From Pseudomonas fuscovaginae SE-1 (GTDB lineage Bacteria; Pseudomonadota; Gammaproteobacteria; Pseudomonadales; Pseudomonadaceae): a stretch of 64,000 nt of DNA. Of the stretch, positions 8,608-16,930 are shown in pieces (positions within the stretch are counted from its first letter, which is position 1; the number at the start of each line of letters is the position of its first letter). Made by a program: the position numbers and the translations under genes. The stretch spans positions 1 to 64,000 of the forward strand of contig NZ_AQOH01000061.1 of the NCBI RefSeq assembly GCF_000364705.1, written 5' to 3'. Below the pieces are notes generated by a model. The model had not been told where the DNA came from. It saw nothing but the letters and a program-made list of their open reading frames with translations, and ran no database searches.

Positions 8608-9318
8608 CTAGTGAGCCGGGCCGAGGAAGGCCAGCCAGCGGCGTTCGGCCAGCCGGAACAGGCCGACCAGGGTGAAGGTGATCGCCAGGTAGATCACCGC
8701 GGCGATGCCGAACGACTGGAAGGTCATGTAGGTCGCCGAGTTGGCGTCCCGGGCGATCTTCAGGATATCCGGAACGGTCGCGGTGAAGGCCACGGTGGTC
8801 GAGTGCAGCATCAGGATCACTTCGTTGCTGTAGTACGGCAGCGACCGACGCAGGGCCGACGGCATGATCACATAGGCGTAGAGTTTCCAGCCGGTGAGGC
8901 CGTAGGCCTTGGCCGCCTCGACCTCGCCGTGGTTCATGCTGCGGATCGCCCCGGCGAAAATCTCCGTGGTGTAGGCGCAGGTGTTCAGGGCGAAGGCGAG
9001 AATGGTGCAGTTCATCGCATCGCGGAAGAACGAGTTGAGCAACGGCTGGTTGCGTACCGCCTCCAGGCTGTAGATCCCGGTGTAGCAGATCAGCAACTGG
9101 ATATACAGCGGCGTGCCGCGGAACAGGTAAGTGTAGAACTCCACCGGCCAGCGAATGCGGCGCCTGGGCGAGACCCGGGCGATCGACAGCGGGATCGAGA
9201 GCAGGAAACCGATGAAGATCGAGGCGCTGAGCAGCCACATCGTCATGGCCAGGCCGGTGATGTGCTGGCCGTCGCTGTAGAGGAACGGACGCCAGTATTG
9301 TTCGAGCAGTTCGATCAT
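8608..9318 (-). CDS. Amino-acid ABC transporter permease (AotM/HisM type)
   Basis: This is a 236-aa inner-membrane permease with about five transmembrane segments. The EAA loop for contact with the ATPase is visible (GEVEAAKAYGLTGWK). The start MIELLEQYWRPFLYSDGQ resembles HisM/AotM. Its start codon overlaps the stop of the upstream permease by 4 bp (9315-9318). Together with that permease it should form the heterodimeric membrane pore. Confidence 0.93.
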   Translation of the reverse strand: MIELLEQYWRPFLYSDGQHITGLAMTMWLLSASIFIGFLLSIPLSIARVSPRRRIRWPVEFYTYLFRGTPLYIQLLICYTGIYSLEAVRNQPLLNSFFRDAMNCTILAFALNTCAYTTEIFAGAIRSMNHGEVEAAKAYGLTGWKLYAYVIMPSALRRSLPYYSNEVILMLHSTTVAFTATVPDILKIARDANSATYMTFQSFGIAAVIYLAITFTLVGLFRLAERRWLAFLGPAH

Positions 9319-10043
9319 CGTACGGCCTCCCGGCTGCCCGCGGCATAACGCCGTTCAAGCCAGCGCAGGACATAGTTCGAGGCACTGGTGATAAGTAGGT
9401 AGATCAAGGCGGCGAGCACCAGGAAGTAGAACAGTTGATAGGTGCTCTTGCCCGCATCCTGGGCGGCCTTGACCAGGTCGGCCAGGCCGATGATCGAGAC
9501 CAGCGCGGTGGCCTTGAGGATCACCATCCAGTTGTTGCCGATCCCTGGCAGGGCGAAGCGCATCATCTGCGGAAAGGTCACGAAGCGAAAGCGCTGGGCG
9601 CGGGTGAGCCCATAGGCGGTGGCGGCTTCGAGCTGGCCGCGTGGCACGGCGAGTATCGCGCCACGAAAGGTTTCGGTGAAATAGGCGCCGTAGATGAAGC
9701 CCAGGGTGATGACCCCGGCGGCGAACGGGTCGATCTCGATGTAGTCCCAGTCCATGGCATCGGTCAGGCTGGAGAGCCAGGTTTGCAGGCTGTAGAAAAT
9801 CAGCAGCATCAGCACCAGGTCGGGTACGCCACGGATCAGCGTGGTGTAGATCTGGGCCGGCAGGCGCAGCAGGCTGATGCTGGAAAGCTTGGCACTGGCG
9901 CCGAGCAGGCCGAGCAGTACGCTCACCAGCAGCGACAGAATCGATAGTTTGATGGTCATCCAGGTGCCTTCCAGCAGAATCGGGCCGAAGCCTCTCAGGC
10001 TGAAGGCGGAGAGCCCCAGGGTTTGCAGGAGGTTGTCGAACAT
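9315..10043 (-). CDS. Amino-acid ABC transporter permease (AotQ/HisQ type)
   Basis: This is a 242-aa membrane permease, the partner of the AotM-like gene that follows with a 4-bp overlap. The EAA loop reads GQLEAATAYGLTRAQ and several hydrophobic helices are evident. It starts MFDNLLQTLGLSAFSLRGFGPILL, close to HisQ/AotQ. It is separated from the upstream binding-protein gene by 57 bp containing a strong hairpin, which would favour higher expression of the binding protein than of the permeases. Confidence 0.93.
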   Translation of the reverse strand: MFDNLLQTLGLSAFSLRGFGPILLEGTWMTIKLSILSLLVSVLLGLLGASAKLSSISLLRLPAQIYTTLIRGVPDLVLMLLIFYSLQTWLSSLTDAMDWDYIEIDPFAAGVITLGFIYGAYFTETFRGAILAVPRGQLEAATAYGLTRAQRFRFVTFPQMMRFALPGIGNNWMVILKATALVSIIGLADLVKAAQDAGKSTYQLFYFLVLAALIYLLITSASNYVLRWLERRYAAGSREAVR

Positions 10044-10070
10044 GAACGTGTGCCTTTGGCCGTCAGGAAA

Positions 10071-10092
10071 GCGCCCCCTTTGCAGGGGGCGC
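10071..10092 (-). other. Intercistronic hairpin after the binding-protein gene
   Basis: GCGCCCCC / GGGGGCGC forms an 8-bp GC-only stem with a 6-nt loop, between the binding-protein stop and the permease start. No T-tract follows on the minus strand. Such hairpins between binding-protein and permease genes usually stabilise the upstream mRNA or partly terminate. Confidence 0.65.
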
Positions 10093-10100
10093 CCAGGGGA

Positions 10101-10880
10101 TCACTTCCCGCTATACAGGTTCAGGTCGCCAAAGTGCTTCTTCTGGATTTCGGCGTATTTGCCGTCCTTGTGTAACGCTTCGATACCTTTGTCCAGCAGT
10201 GCCTTGAGGTCCTTGTTACCTTTTTTGATACCGATCGCGGTCTTCGATGGCAGCAGAGGATCGTCGATGGCCTTGCTGACTTCGTAGCCGGCGCCGGCTG
10301 GCGATTTCAGGAAGCCCAGTTCGGCCTGGAGCATGTCCTGTACCGAGGCGTCGAGACGGCCGGAAGTCAGGTCGGCGTAGACCTGGTCCTGGTTGGCGTA
10401 GGCCTTGGTGGTCACGCCGGCCTTGTCCAGCACGGCCTTGGCGTAGGCTTCCTGGATGGTGCCTTGCTCGTAGCCCACGGTCTTGCCCTTGAGGGATTCG
10501 GGGGTGGAGTAGTTCGCACCTTTTTTGAACACCAGGGACGTCGGGCCGGAGAACAGCTCGCTGGAGAAATCGATGGCCTTCTGGCGGGTTTCGGTCACGG
10601 TCATCGACGAGATCACGCCGTCGAACTTGTTGGCATTGAGGCCCGGAATCATGCCGTCGAAGTCGCTTTCGACCCATTTGCACTTGACCTTCAGCTCGGC
10701 ACAGATGGCGTTGCCCAGGTCGATGTCGAAGCCGACCAGGCTGCCGTCAGCGGCCTTGGATTCGAAGGGCGCGTAGGAAGGGTCCACGCCAAAGCGCAGT
10801 TCCTTGTATTCCTTGGCCATGGCGACGCTTGCGCCCATGCAGAGAGCCAGTGCGGAAAGGGTCAGCAATGCTTTTTTCAT
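10101..10880 (-). CDS. Basic amino-acid ABC transporter, periplasmic binding protein (AotJ/HisJ/ArtJ type)
   Basis: This is a 259-aa SBP_bac_3-family protein with a clear signal peptide (MKKALLTLSALALCMGASVAMA). Family features include ELRFGVDPSYAPFESK, GFDIDLGNAICAELKVKCKWVE, DFDGMIPGLNANKFDGVISSM and the ligand-site segment MTVTETRQKAIDFS. The two Cys about 6 apart after NAIC form the disulfide typical of lysine/arginine/ornithine/histidine binders. It is the first gene of the five-gene import operon. It differs clearly from P. aeruginosa AotJ as I remember it, supporting a paralogous system. A basic L-amino acid is the likely ligand. Confidence 0.92.
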   Translation of the reverse strand: MKKALLTLSALALCMGASVAMAKEYKELRFGVDPSYAPFESKAADGSLVGFDIDLGNAICAELKVKCKWVESDFDGMIPGLNANKFDGVISSMTVTETRQKAIDFSSELFSGPTSLVFKKGANYSTPESLKGKTVGYEQGTIQEAYAKAVLDKAGVTTKAYANQDQVYADLTSGRLDASVQDMLQAELGFLKSPAGAGYEVSKAIDDPLLPSKTAIGIKKGNKDLKALLDKGIEALHKDGKYAEIQKKHFGDLNLYSGK

Positions 10881-11028
10881 TATTTAATCCCTGAAGACCA
10901 GAATGAGCGCTTGTGGCGCATTAAGTACTGTTACTGGAACGCGTATGACCGGATAAAAGTAGCAATTTCCGAACCATAGTCCCGAACAAGCGTTTCAAAA
11001 GGTAGGAATATGGCTACAAGCCAGCTCA

Positions 11029-11050
11029 TGATGCCCGAAATCGGGCATCA
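11029..11050. promoter_or_regulatory. 22-bp palindrome upstream of the amino-acid transporter operon
   Basis: TGATGCCCGA-AA-TCGGGCATCA has perfect 10-bp arms around AA. It lies about 150 bp upstream of the binding-protein start. It could be a regulator-binding site or an RNA hairpin; no protein is assigned. Confidence 0.45.
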
Positions 11051-11136
11051 GAAAACAAGCGCACAATATTGGTGCGGTAAATGGGCGGGGAGGTGGGCAT
11101 CACAGGGCCGGGATTGTGTGATTTGAGGTGATGACC

Positions 11137-11299
11137 GGTGCCTGGTGCCTGGTGCCTGGTGCTGGGTGATGGGTGATGGGTGATGGGTGATGGGTGATGG
11201 GTGATGGATGATGGATGATGAGGGATGAGGGATGAGGGATGAGGGATGATGAGGGATGAGGGATGAGGGATGAGGGATGAGGGATGAGGGATGAGGGAT
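11137..11299 (+). repeat. Heptanucleotide tandem repeat array, G-rich
   Basis: About 23 units of 7 bp lie head to tail in homogenised blocks: GGTGCCT x3 plus one GGTGCTG, GGTGATG x6, GGATGAT x2, then GAGGGAT x11 with one 3-bp interruption after the fourth. The plus strand has regularly spaced GGG runs (GGG, 4 nt, GGG), fitting the usual G-quadruplex pattern. The array abuts the REP element starting at 11300. Confidence 0.9.
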
Positions 11300-11481
11300 G
11301 TGGCGAGCGGGCTTGCCCGCGCTGGGCTGCAGAGCAGCCCTAAACGAGACTGTCAGATTTTTTGTGTTCGGGCCGCTGGGCTGCAGAGCAGCCCCTAAAC
11401 CTTCCCGCGCTGTGCCAGGGAGAACCGGTCGCCAGGTTTACGGCTGCTTTGCAGCCGAGCGCGGGCAAGCCCGCTCGCCAC
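11300..11481. repeat. REP-like doublet with internal duplication
   Basis: GTGGCGAGCGGGCTTGCCCG on the left and CGGGCAAGCCCGCTCGCCAC on the right define the pair. The segment GCTGGGCTGCAGAGCAGCCC occurs twice inside, so this copy is longer than its relatives. Confidence 0.8.
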
Positions 11482-11531
11482 AATCATCGCAACCGCAACC
11501 GCAACCGCAATCCCTGCTTCGCGCGCCGGAC

Positions 11532-13985
11532 CTACTTGCCCGGGGTCAGGGTCAGGCGACTGGTGCCGTAGGCCCTGTCGAGGTTCTGCGGCTGCATCGG
11601 GAAGCTGACGTACTGGGCCTTCAGCCAACCATCCAGGCCGTTGGCGTAGTACGGGCTGGCCGGGTTGCCGGACTGGCCGGGGCTCTGCTGGCCGCTCATG
11701 GGTTCGATCTGGCCGAAGTCGACGATCATCCGCACGGCGGGAGCCAGGACCGTCTCGAAGCTGTCGCCGCCCCACAGGTAGGCCGTGGTGTTCAGGGTGG
11801 TGTGGTCACCGCCGACCTGGACCGGGCCACGCAGGCTCTGACCGCTGGCGCTCTTCCAGTCAAGACGATGCAGCTTGCCCCACTGCCAGGCCTTGTGGTC
11901 CGTGCCCAGCTGGCTGTCACCGGCGCTGATCGCGGCAGCCAGACTGCGAGCGAGGATCGCCGGCTTGTCTTCCTTCTGCGGGGTGCGGCTGTCGTCCCAG
12001 AACGGGCTGTCCTCACGCCCGAGCAGGTGATCGGCCTGGGCCGAGTAGGACAACCGGCCGTTGGCGATGAAGGCCTGCCACACCGGACCGTTTTCCGGGC
12101 CGAGCTTGTCGAGGAAGATCTGCTTCAGGCTTTCCTGCAGGAACAGTTCGTACAGCGCGGCGTCGGCCGAGCTTGGGCTGAGCTTGCCGTCGAAGGCCAT
12201 CAACCGGCTGAGGGCTTCACGCGCCTTGGCGCGTTCGGCTTGCGGCAGCGCGTCGATGGCCTGCTTGAGCGGCTGGGCCATGCCCGGGGCCTGGAACATC
12301 TTCTTCAGCTTGTTGGCGAAAGTGGTGCTCTGGTCGTACTGCATGGCGATGGTGCTGCGGGTGTCCTGCTTGCCGGCGCTGGCCAGTTGCGCGAGGCGCT
12401 CGCCACGCTCCGGGTAGTACCAGGAATTGGACAGTTGCATGCCGTAGCCCTTGGCCGCTGTGCGCTGGTTGGCGGTGCCGAGCCAGCCTTGCGGCGGGGT
12501 CTGGTCGTACGGGTGCAGCATCGCGTCGGCGTAGCCGTCCCAGTCGAAGCGGCTGTCCCAGCCCGGTGAGGGGAGCAGGCCTTCGCCTTCGCGGCGGTTC
12601 GGATAGCGGCCAGTGACCTGCCAGCCGATGTTGCTGGCGTCGGCGAAGATCATGTTCAGGGCGATGGCGCGGATTTCCCGGCTGGCGTCGGAGGCCTTCT
12701 CGGCATTCTGTGCGCGGGACAGGTCGAAGAACGCATCGAGGCTCTTGTCGTCCTTGAGCGGCGCAGTCTGCAGGGCCAGGCCGTAGCCTCCGGCCAGCGG
12801 TGCGTCGCCCAGGGCACTGTTGAGCAGCGGGCCGTGGCGGGTTTCGTAGACGGTCTCGCGGATCGAGCGCTGACCCTTGATGAAGTAGGTCTCGTTGCGC
12901 ACGATGGCCGGCAGCCATTTGCCGTCGGCTTCGTAATACAGCGCATTGCCCTGGCGCTTGAGCTTCTCGAGGAACAGGTCCTGGCTGTCGCCCGGCACTG
13001 CCGCCAGGCTCCAGGCGACCTTGCCGTTGAAGCCGGAGAGAATCGCTGGCAGGCCGGCGACCGACAGACCGGCGGCCTGGTACTTCGGGGCGCGGATCTG
13101 CACGTAGTTCCAGGCGGCGGGAGCGTTGGTCGGTTGCTGCAGGTCGGCGGCCAGCAGGCTCTTGCCACTGCGGCTGCGTTGCGGGGCGATGGCCCAGTTG
13201 GTCGAGGTGCCGGCGCCGAAACCGTTCAGGGCGCTGACCTGTGCAGAGGCCTTGTCGACGACGGCGAGACCGCTGACCTGGCTCAGCGCGATGCCCTTGA
13301 GTTTGTCCGTCTCGGCCTGTGGCAGCGGCTCGTCAGGAGCGCTCGGGGTCAACCAGGCGAGCTTGTCGATCCCGACCTTCTGGGCGATCACCAGCGAGGA
13401 AATCTCTTCCGGCAGGTTGGCCGACAGTTGGAAGTTCAGCAGGCAGAAAATCAGCGCGGAATCCTCCGGCTTCCAGTATTCGGGCAGGTAGCCGGTGCGG
13501 GCCAGGTCCGGTGGCAGCCTGTCGCGATAGCGGAACAGGTAGGCGTTGACGCCACGGGCATAGACCTCGAAGAAACGCTTGAGGCGCGGCGAGGCGGCGT
13601 TGTACAGCTCGCCGGCACTTTTCTTCAGGTTGACCGCGCGCATGAAACGGTCGGTATCCAGGGCTTCGGCACCGTTCATTTCCGCCAGGCGGCCCTGGGC
13701 CAGCAGGCGCAGGGTGACCATCTGGGTGATGCGGTCGCTGGCGTGGACATAACCCAGGGTGAACAGTGCGTCATGGAAGCTGTTGCTTTCGATCAGCGGC
13801 ATGCCCAGGGTGTTGCGGCGCACCGAGACGTTCTGAGCCAGGCCCTTGATCGGCTGCACGCCGGAAGTCGGTGGCAGGCTGTCCCGGGCGTTCCAGGACT
13901 GGCAGCCGGCCAGGCCGAGCAGGCCTGCCACGGCGGCGGCGACGCCACATTTTTTGAAAAAGTGAGGGTAGGCTGGCGAGGCCAT
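11532..13985 (-). CDS. quiP: Acyl-homoserine lactone acylase QuiP (penicillin acylase family)
   Basis: QuiP removes the acyl chain of long-chain acyl-homoserine lactones, quenching or recycling quorum signals. The 817-aa Ntn-hydrolase precursor starts MASP and has a hydrophobic N-terminus ending in a lipobox-like LAGC (Cys28). The alpha part carries [17 protein letters not shown] and [13 protein letters not shown]. The candidate autocatalytic nucleophile is Ser261 in [10 protein letters not shown], preceded by Thr rather than the usual Gly. The beta chain keeps family blocks ([45 protein letters not shown]). Agreement with P. aeruginosa QuiP, as I remember it, is very high along the whole length. 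Monocistronic; divergent from the isochorismatase-fold gene. Confidence 0.9.
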   Translation of the reverse strand: MASPAYPHFFKKCGVAAAVAGLLGLAGCQSWNARDSLPPTSGVQPIKGLAQNVSVRRNTLGMPLIESNSFHDALFTLGYVHASDRITQMVTLRLLAQGRLAEMNGAEALDTDRFMRAVNLKKSAGELYNAASPRLKRFFEVYARGVNAYLFRYRDRLPPDLARTGYLPEYWKPEDSALIFCLLNFQLSANLPEEISSLVIAQKVGIDKLAWLTPSAPDEPLPQAETDKLKGIALSQVSGLAVVDKASAQVSALNGFGAGTSTNWAIAPQRSRSGKSLLAADLQQPTNAPAAWNYVQIRAPKYQAAGLSVAGLPAILSGFNGKVAWSLAAVPGDSQDLFLEKLKRQGNALYYEADGKWLPAIVRNETYFIKGQRSIRETVYETRHGPLLNSALGDAPLAGGYGLALQTAPLKDDKSLDAFFDLSRAQNAEKASDASREIRAIALNMIFADASNIGWQVTGRYPNRREGEGLLPSPGWDSRFDWDGYADAMLHPYDQTPPQGWLGTANQRTAAKGYGMQLSNSWYYPERGERLAQLASAGKQDTRSTIAMQYDQSTTFANKLKKMFQAPGMAQPLKQAIDALPQAERAKAREALSRLMAFDGKLSPSSADAALYELFLQESLKQIFLDKLGPENGPVWQAFIANGRLSYSAQADHLLGREDSPFWDDSRTPQKEDKPAILARSLAAAISAGDSQLGTDHKAWQWGKLHRLDWKSASGQSLRGPVQVGGDHTTLNTTAYLWGGDSFETVLAPAVRMIVDFGQIEPMSGQQSPGQSGNPASPYYANGLDGWLKAQYVSFPMQPQNLDRAYGTSRLTLTPGK

Positions 13986-14124
13986 GGCAAGGCTCCTGCG
14001 GGGGTAGCGTCAGTAAAGGCGCTACGTTAGTGAGCGGGACCAGGCCGCGCAAGACGGGGGCCGCGGTTATTTTGCGGTTTTATGCGATCCTGTCGGTTCT
14101 TGTCGGACAGGGAGCGAAAGAACG

Positions 14125-14679
14125 ATGACCACCAGGGTATGTGCCGCACTGATCGTAATCGATCAGCAGCAGGGCATCCTTCAGCCCCGGCTCGGGCCAC
14201 GCAACAACCCCGCGGCCGAGGAGCGGATCGCCGAGTTGCTGGAACATTGGCGCGAACACGGCTGGCCCGTGGTGCACGTGCAGCATCTGTCCCGTTCGTC
14301 GGAATCGGTGTTCTGGCCTGGCCAGTCGGGGGTCGAGTTCCAGGAACGGTTTCGACCGTTGCCGGGTGAGTGGCTGATCCAGAAGGCGGTGCCGGATGCC
14401 TTTTGCGCCACGCGTCTGCAAGAGCGTTTGCAGGCGGCGCACATCAATGATCTGGTGATCGTCGGCGTGGCGACCCACAACTCGGTGGAGGCGACGGCGC
14501 GTACCGCGGGCAATCTCGGGTTCATCACCCGAGTGGCCGAGGATGCGTGCTACACCTTCGACAAGGCGGATTACTTCGGCCAGATGCGTACCGCCCAGGA
14601 GGTACACGCCATGTCCTTGGGGAACCTGCATGGCGAGTACGCGACGGTGGTGTCCGCCGCCGAGGTGATGGGCCGATAG
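14125..14679 (+). CDS. Isochorismatase-fold hydrolase with Ser at the catalytic Cys position
   Basis: This is a 184-aa isochorismatase/nicotinamidase-like protein. The catalytic Asp is in LIVIDQQQG (about residue 13) and the Lys in IQKAVPDAF. In the motif that normally contains the nucleophilic Cys (TxxCVExTAR), the sequence reads THNSVEATAR, so Ser replaces Cys. Family amidases need the Cys; true isochorismatases such as PhzD do not, so an isochorismatase-like or non-amidase reaction is possible. GGGAGCGAAAG lies upstream of the ATG. It is followed by a REP doublet. The substrate is unknown. Confidence 0.85.
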   Translation: MTTRVCAALIVIDQQQGILQPRLGPRNNPAAEERIAELLEHWREHGWPVVHVQHLSRSSESVFWPGQSGVEFQERFRPLPGEWLIQKAVPDAFCATRLQERLQAAHINDLVIVGVATHNSVEATARTAGNLGFITRVAEDACYTFDKADYFGQMRTAQEVHAMSLGNLHGEYATVVSAAEVMGR

Positions 14680-14705
14680 GCGAGTTTGGCGGCAGCACAT
14701 GGCTG

Positions 14706-14797
14706 TTGTAGGAGCCGGTTTGCTGGCGATAGCGGCTTGTCAGTCAACATCTTTGCTGACTGATACGCTGCTATCGCCAGCAAGCCGGCTCCTACAG
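14706..14797. repeat. REP-like inverted doublet (TGTAGGAGCCGG family)
   Basis: TGTAGGAGCCGGTTTGCTGG and its near-perfect reverse complement ending GCCGGCTCCTACA flank about 35 bp. It lies between convergent genes. Confidence 0.8.
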
Positions 14798-14849
14798 GAA
14801 CAGCGCGGGTTTCAAGGGACCTTATGCCAGGGAGACGGTCGACATGGGA

Positions 14850-15632
14850 TCAGCCCATCGCCTCATCCACCAGGATTTGGAGGGTCTGCCGCGAACAGCG
14901 CTCGATCCGGGCCTGGACGCCATAGACCTCGGCGAACAGCCGCGTATCGAGAATGTCCTGCGGCGTGCCGCTGGCGAACAGTTGCCCCTGGCGCAGCACC
15001 GCAAGGTTGTCGGCGTAGCGGGCCGCGAGATTGATGTCGTGCAGCACCACCACGGCGATCAACCGGTGTTCACGTACCAGCGACTGCACGCAGGCCATGA
15101 CCTTCAACTGGTAGTTGAGGTCCAGGGCGCTGGTCGGCTCGTCCAACAGCATCACCTGTGGCCGGCGGGCGATCAGTTGCGCCAGGCTGACCAGTTGGCG
15201 CTGACCCCCGGACAGGCTGCTCAACCACTGGTCCGCCAGGTGAGTGATCCCGATGCGCTGCAGGGCACTGAACGCTTCATCCAGGCATTGCCGGTGCGAC
15301 AGGCGGCCGACGCGCAGGGCGGCAACCACGCTTTCCATGACGCTCAGGCTCAGGCCCGGCGGCAGGTTCTGCGGCATGTAGGTCACCCGTCGGGCGCGTT
15401 CCTCCACCGATAGACGAGCCAGATCCTCACCTTGCAGGCGTACGCTGCCGCTCATCTTTTCCAGGCCGGCGATCCCGCGCAACAGGGTCGACTTGCCGGC
15501 CCCATTGGGGCCGATCAGGGCGGTCAGCGTGCCCGGCTGCAAGATCGGCAGGCTCAGGTCGCGGACCACCTGGCGCCGGCCGTAGCCAATCACCGCATGC
15601 TCGACTGCCAGGCCCTGTGCTTGCTCACTCAT
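14850..15632 (-). CDS. Iron/siderophore ABC transporter, ATP-binding protein (FecE/FepC type)
   Basis: This is a 260-aa ATPase of a FecCDE-type importer. Walker A is GPNGAGKST, the signature LSGGQRQL, Walker B VMLLDEPTSALD, and the switch His is in VLHDINLA. The start MSEQAQGLAVEHAVIGYGRR overlaps the permease stop by 4 bp (15629-15632), showing translational coupling; the long in-frame region upstream is the permease in another frame. It is the last gene of the iron-uptake block. Confidence 0.93.
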   Translation of the reverse strand: MSEQAQGLAVEHAVIGYGRRQVVRDLSLPILQPGTLTALIGPNGAGKSTLLRGIAGLEKMSGSVRLQGEDLARLSVEERARRVTYMPQNLPPGLSLSVMESVVAALRVGRLSHRQCLDEAFSALQRIGITHLADQWLSSLSGGQRQLVSLAQLIARRPQVMLLDEPTSALDLNYQLKVMACVQSLVREHRLIAVVVLHDINLAARYADNLAVLRQGQLFASGTPQDILDTRLFAEVYGVQARIERCSRQTLQILVDEAMG

Positions 15633-16708
15633 AGTTGCCTCCCACGCTTGAACACCAGCACGACGAAGATCGGTACGCCCACCAGCGCGGTGACGATCCC
15701 CACCGGTACGACCACGCCGGGCATGATCAGCTTGCTGGCGATCGACGACAGCGAAAGCAGCAGGGCACCGACCAGGGCGCTGGCCGGCAGCAGGAAACGC
15801 TGGTCCTCGCCGACCAGGATGCGGGCGATGTGCGGACCGACCAGACCGATGAAACCGATGGTGCCGACAAAGGCCACCGCCGTCGCCGACAGCAGGCTGA
15901 TGCGCAACAATGAAGCGAAGCGCAGGCGCTTCACATCGACGCCGAAACTCATCGCACGGTCCTCGCCCATGCGCAGCAGGGTCAGGCGCGGGGCTGCGGT
16001 GAAGGAGAACGGCATGACCAGGGCGATCACCAGCGCGAGAATGCCCAGCTTGTCCCAGTTGGCCCGGGTCACGCTGCCCAGGGTCCAGAAGATCAGTTGT
16101 TGCAGCACGTCTTCGGTGGCGACCAGTTGCAGCAGCGCCACTATCGCATTGCAACTGAAGACCAGGGCGATACCGAACAGCACCAGGCTTTCCACCCCGG
16201 CACCCCGCAGCCGCGACATGGCTTGCAGCAGGAAGACCGAGGCGGCGGCGAAGACGAAGGCCGAGACGGAGATGGCCGTATTGCTCGACAGCCAGGCGGT
16301 GGCGAGCGGGAACACGATCACCAGCGACGCGCCGAGGGCCGCGGCCGACGACACGCCGAGCGTGAAGGGACTGGCCAGCGGGTTGTTGAGGATCGCCTGC
16401 ATTTCCGCGCCGGCCAGCGACAGCGCGCAGCCGACCAGCACGGCCATCAGGGTGTAGGGCAGGCGCACGTTCCAGATGATCACCTGGTCGGTCAGGCTCA
16501 GGTGACCGGGGTGCAGCAGGCCGTCGAGCAGGGCCGGCAGGCCCATGCCGGACGGGCCGCTGGCCAGGTCGATGAGCATCGCGCACAGCAGGGCGCCGCC
16601 CAGCAGCACCAGCAACCATAGGCGGCGCAGCAGGAGGCGGCGATAACCCTGGCTGGCAGCGGCCAGGTCCAGGGGTGAAGCGTTCAGGGATGGGGTCATC
16701 ACGGTCAT
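15629..16708 (-). CDS. Iron/siderophore ABC transporter permease, FecCD family
   Basis: This is a polytopic inner-membrane permease of about 359 aa with around ten hydrophobic helices. Family blocks are WNVRLPYTLMAVLVGCALSL, GAEMQAILNNPLASPFTLGV, GTIGFIGLVGPHIARILVG and IMPGVVVPVGIVTALVGVP. I chose the ATG at 16708 (MTVMTPSLNAS); a GTG at 16738 adds ten residues and an ATG at 16699 removes three, and no candidate has a good ribosome site. A single FecCD gene suggests a homodimeric permease. A REP doublet separates it from the binding-protein gene. Confidence 0.9.
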   Translation of the reverse strand: MTVMTPSLNASPLDLAAASQGYRRLLLRRLWLLVLLGGALLCAMLIDLASGPSGMGLPALLDGLLHPGHLSLTDQVIIWNVRLPYTLMAVLVGCALSLAGAEMQAILNNPLASPFTLGVSSAAALGASLVIVFPLATAWLSSNTAISVSAFVFAAASVFLLQAMSRLRGAGVESLVLFGIALVFSCNAIVALLQLVATEDVLQQLIFWTLGSVTRANWDKLGILALVIALVMPFSFTAAPRLTLLRMGEDRAMSFGVDVKRLRFASLLRISLLSATAVAFVGTIGFIGLVGPHIARILVGEDQRFLLPASALVGALLLSLSSIASKLIMPGVVVPVGIVTALVGVPIFVVLVFKRGRQL

Positions 16709-16745
16709 GCGGGCGGTACTCGGGTGTTGGCTGTTCACTGACTCT

Positions 16746-16875
16746 GTGGCGAGGGGGCTTGCCCCCGCTGGGGAACGCAGTTCCCCTGAAACCGGAAAAC
16801 CCGGTCTATCCGATAGACCGAGTTCTCCGGTTTACGGCTGCCTTGCAGCCGAGCGCGGGCGAGCCCGCTCACCAC
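16746..16875. repeat. REP-like doublet inside the iron-uptake block
   Basis: GTGGCGAGGGGGCTTGCCCC on the left and CGGGCGAGCCCGCTCACCAC on the right form an inverted pair. It occupies most of the 222-bp gap between the binding-protein and permease genes, which are co-directional. Confidence 0.8.
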
Positions 16876-16930
16876 ATGGGATCGGTGTCGAAGCCATTCC
16901 GGCAGCCCTGTTCCTCAGGGTTGAAGTCGA

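Larger units (their letters stand above)
10881..11531. other. Gene-free stretch with palindrome, heptamer array and REP element
   Basis: This 651-bp region lies downstream of quiP and upstream of the amino-acid transporter operon, both on the minus strand. From left to right it holds the probable promoter region of the transporter (10881-11028), a 22-bp palindrome, a 163-bp heptamer satellite, a REP-like doublet with internal duplications, and three to four AACCGC hexamers at about 11488-11511. No convincing open frame is seen. Confidence 0.7.

Noticed and set aside
11137..11299. Possible CRISPR array
   Set aside because: Units are 7 bp head-to-tail without spacers and no cas gene is near.
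14850..16619. 589-codon fusion protein extending the iron ATPase upstream
   Set aside because: The upstream part lies inside the permease gene in another frame; the ATPase has its own start overlapping the permease stop by 4 bp.
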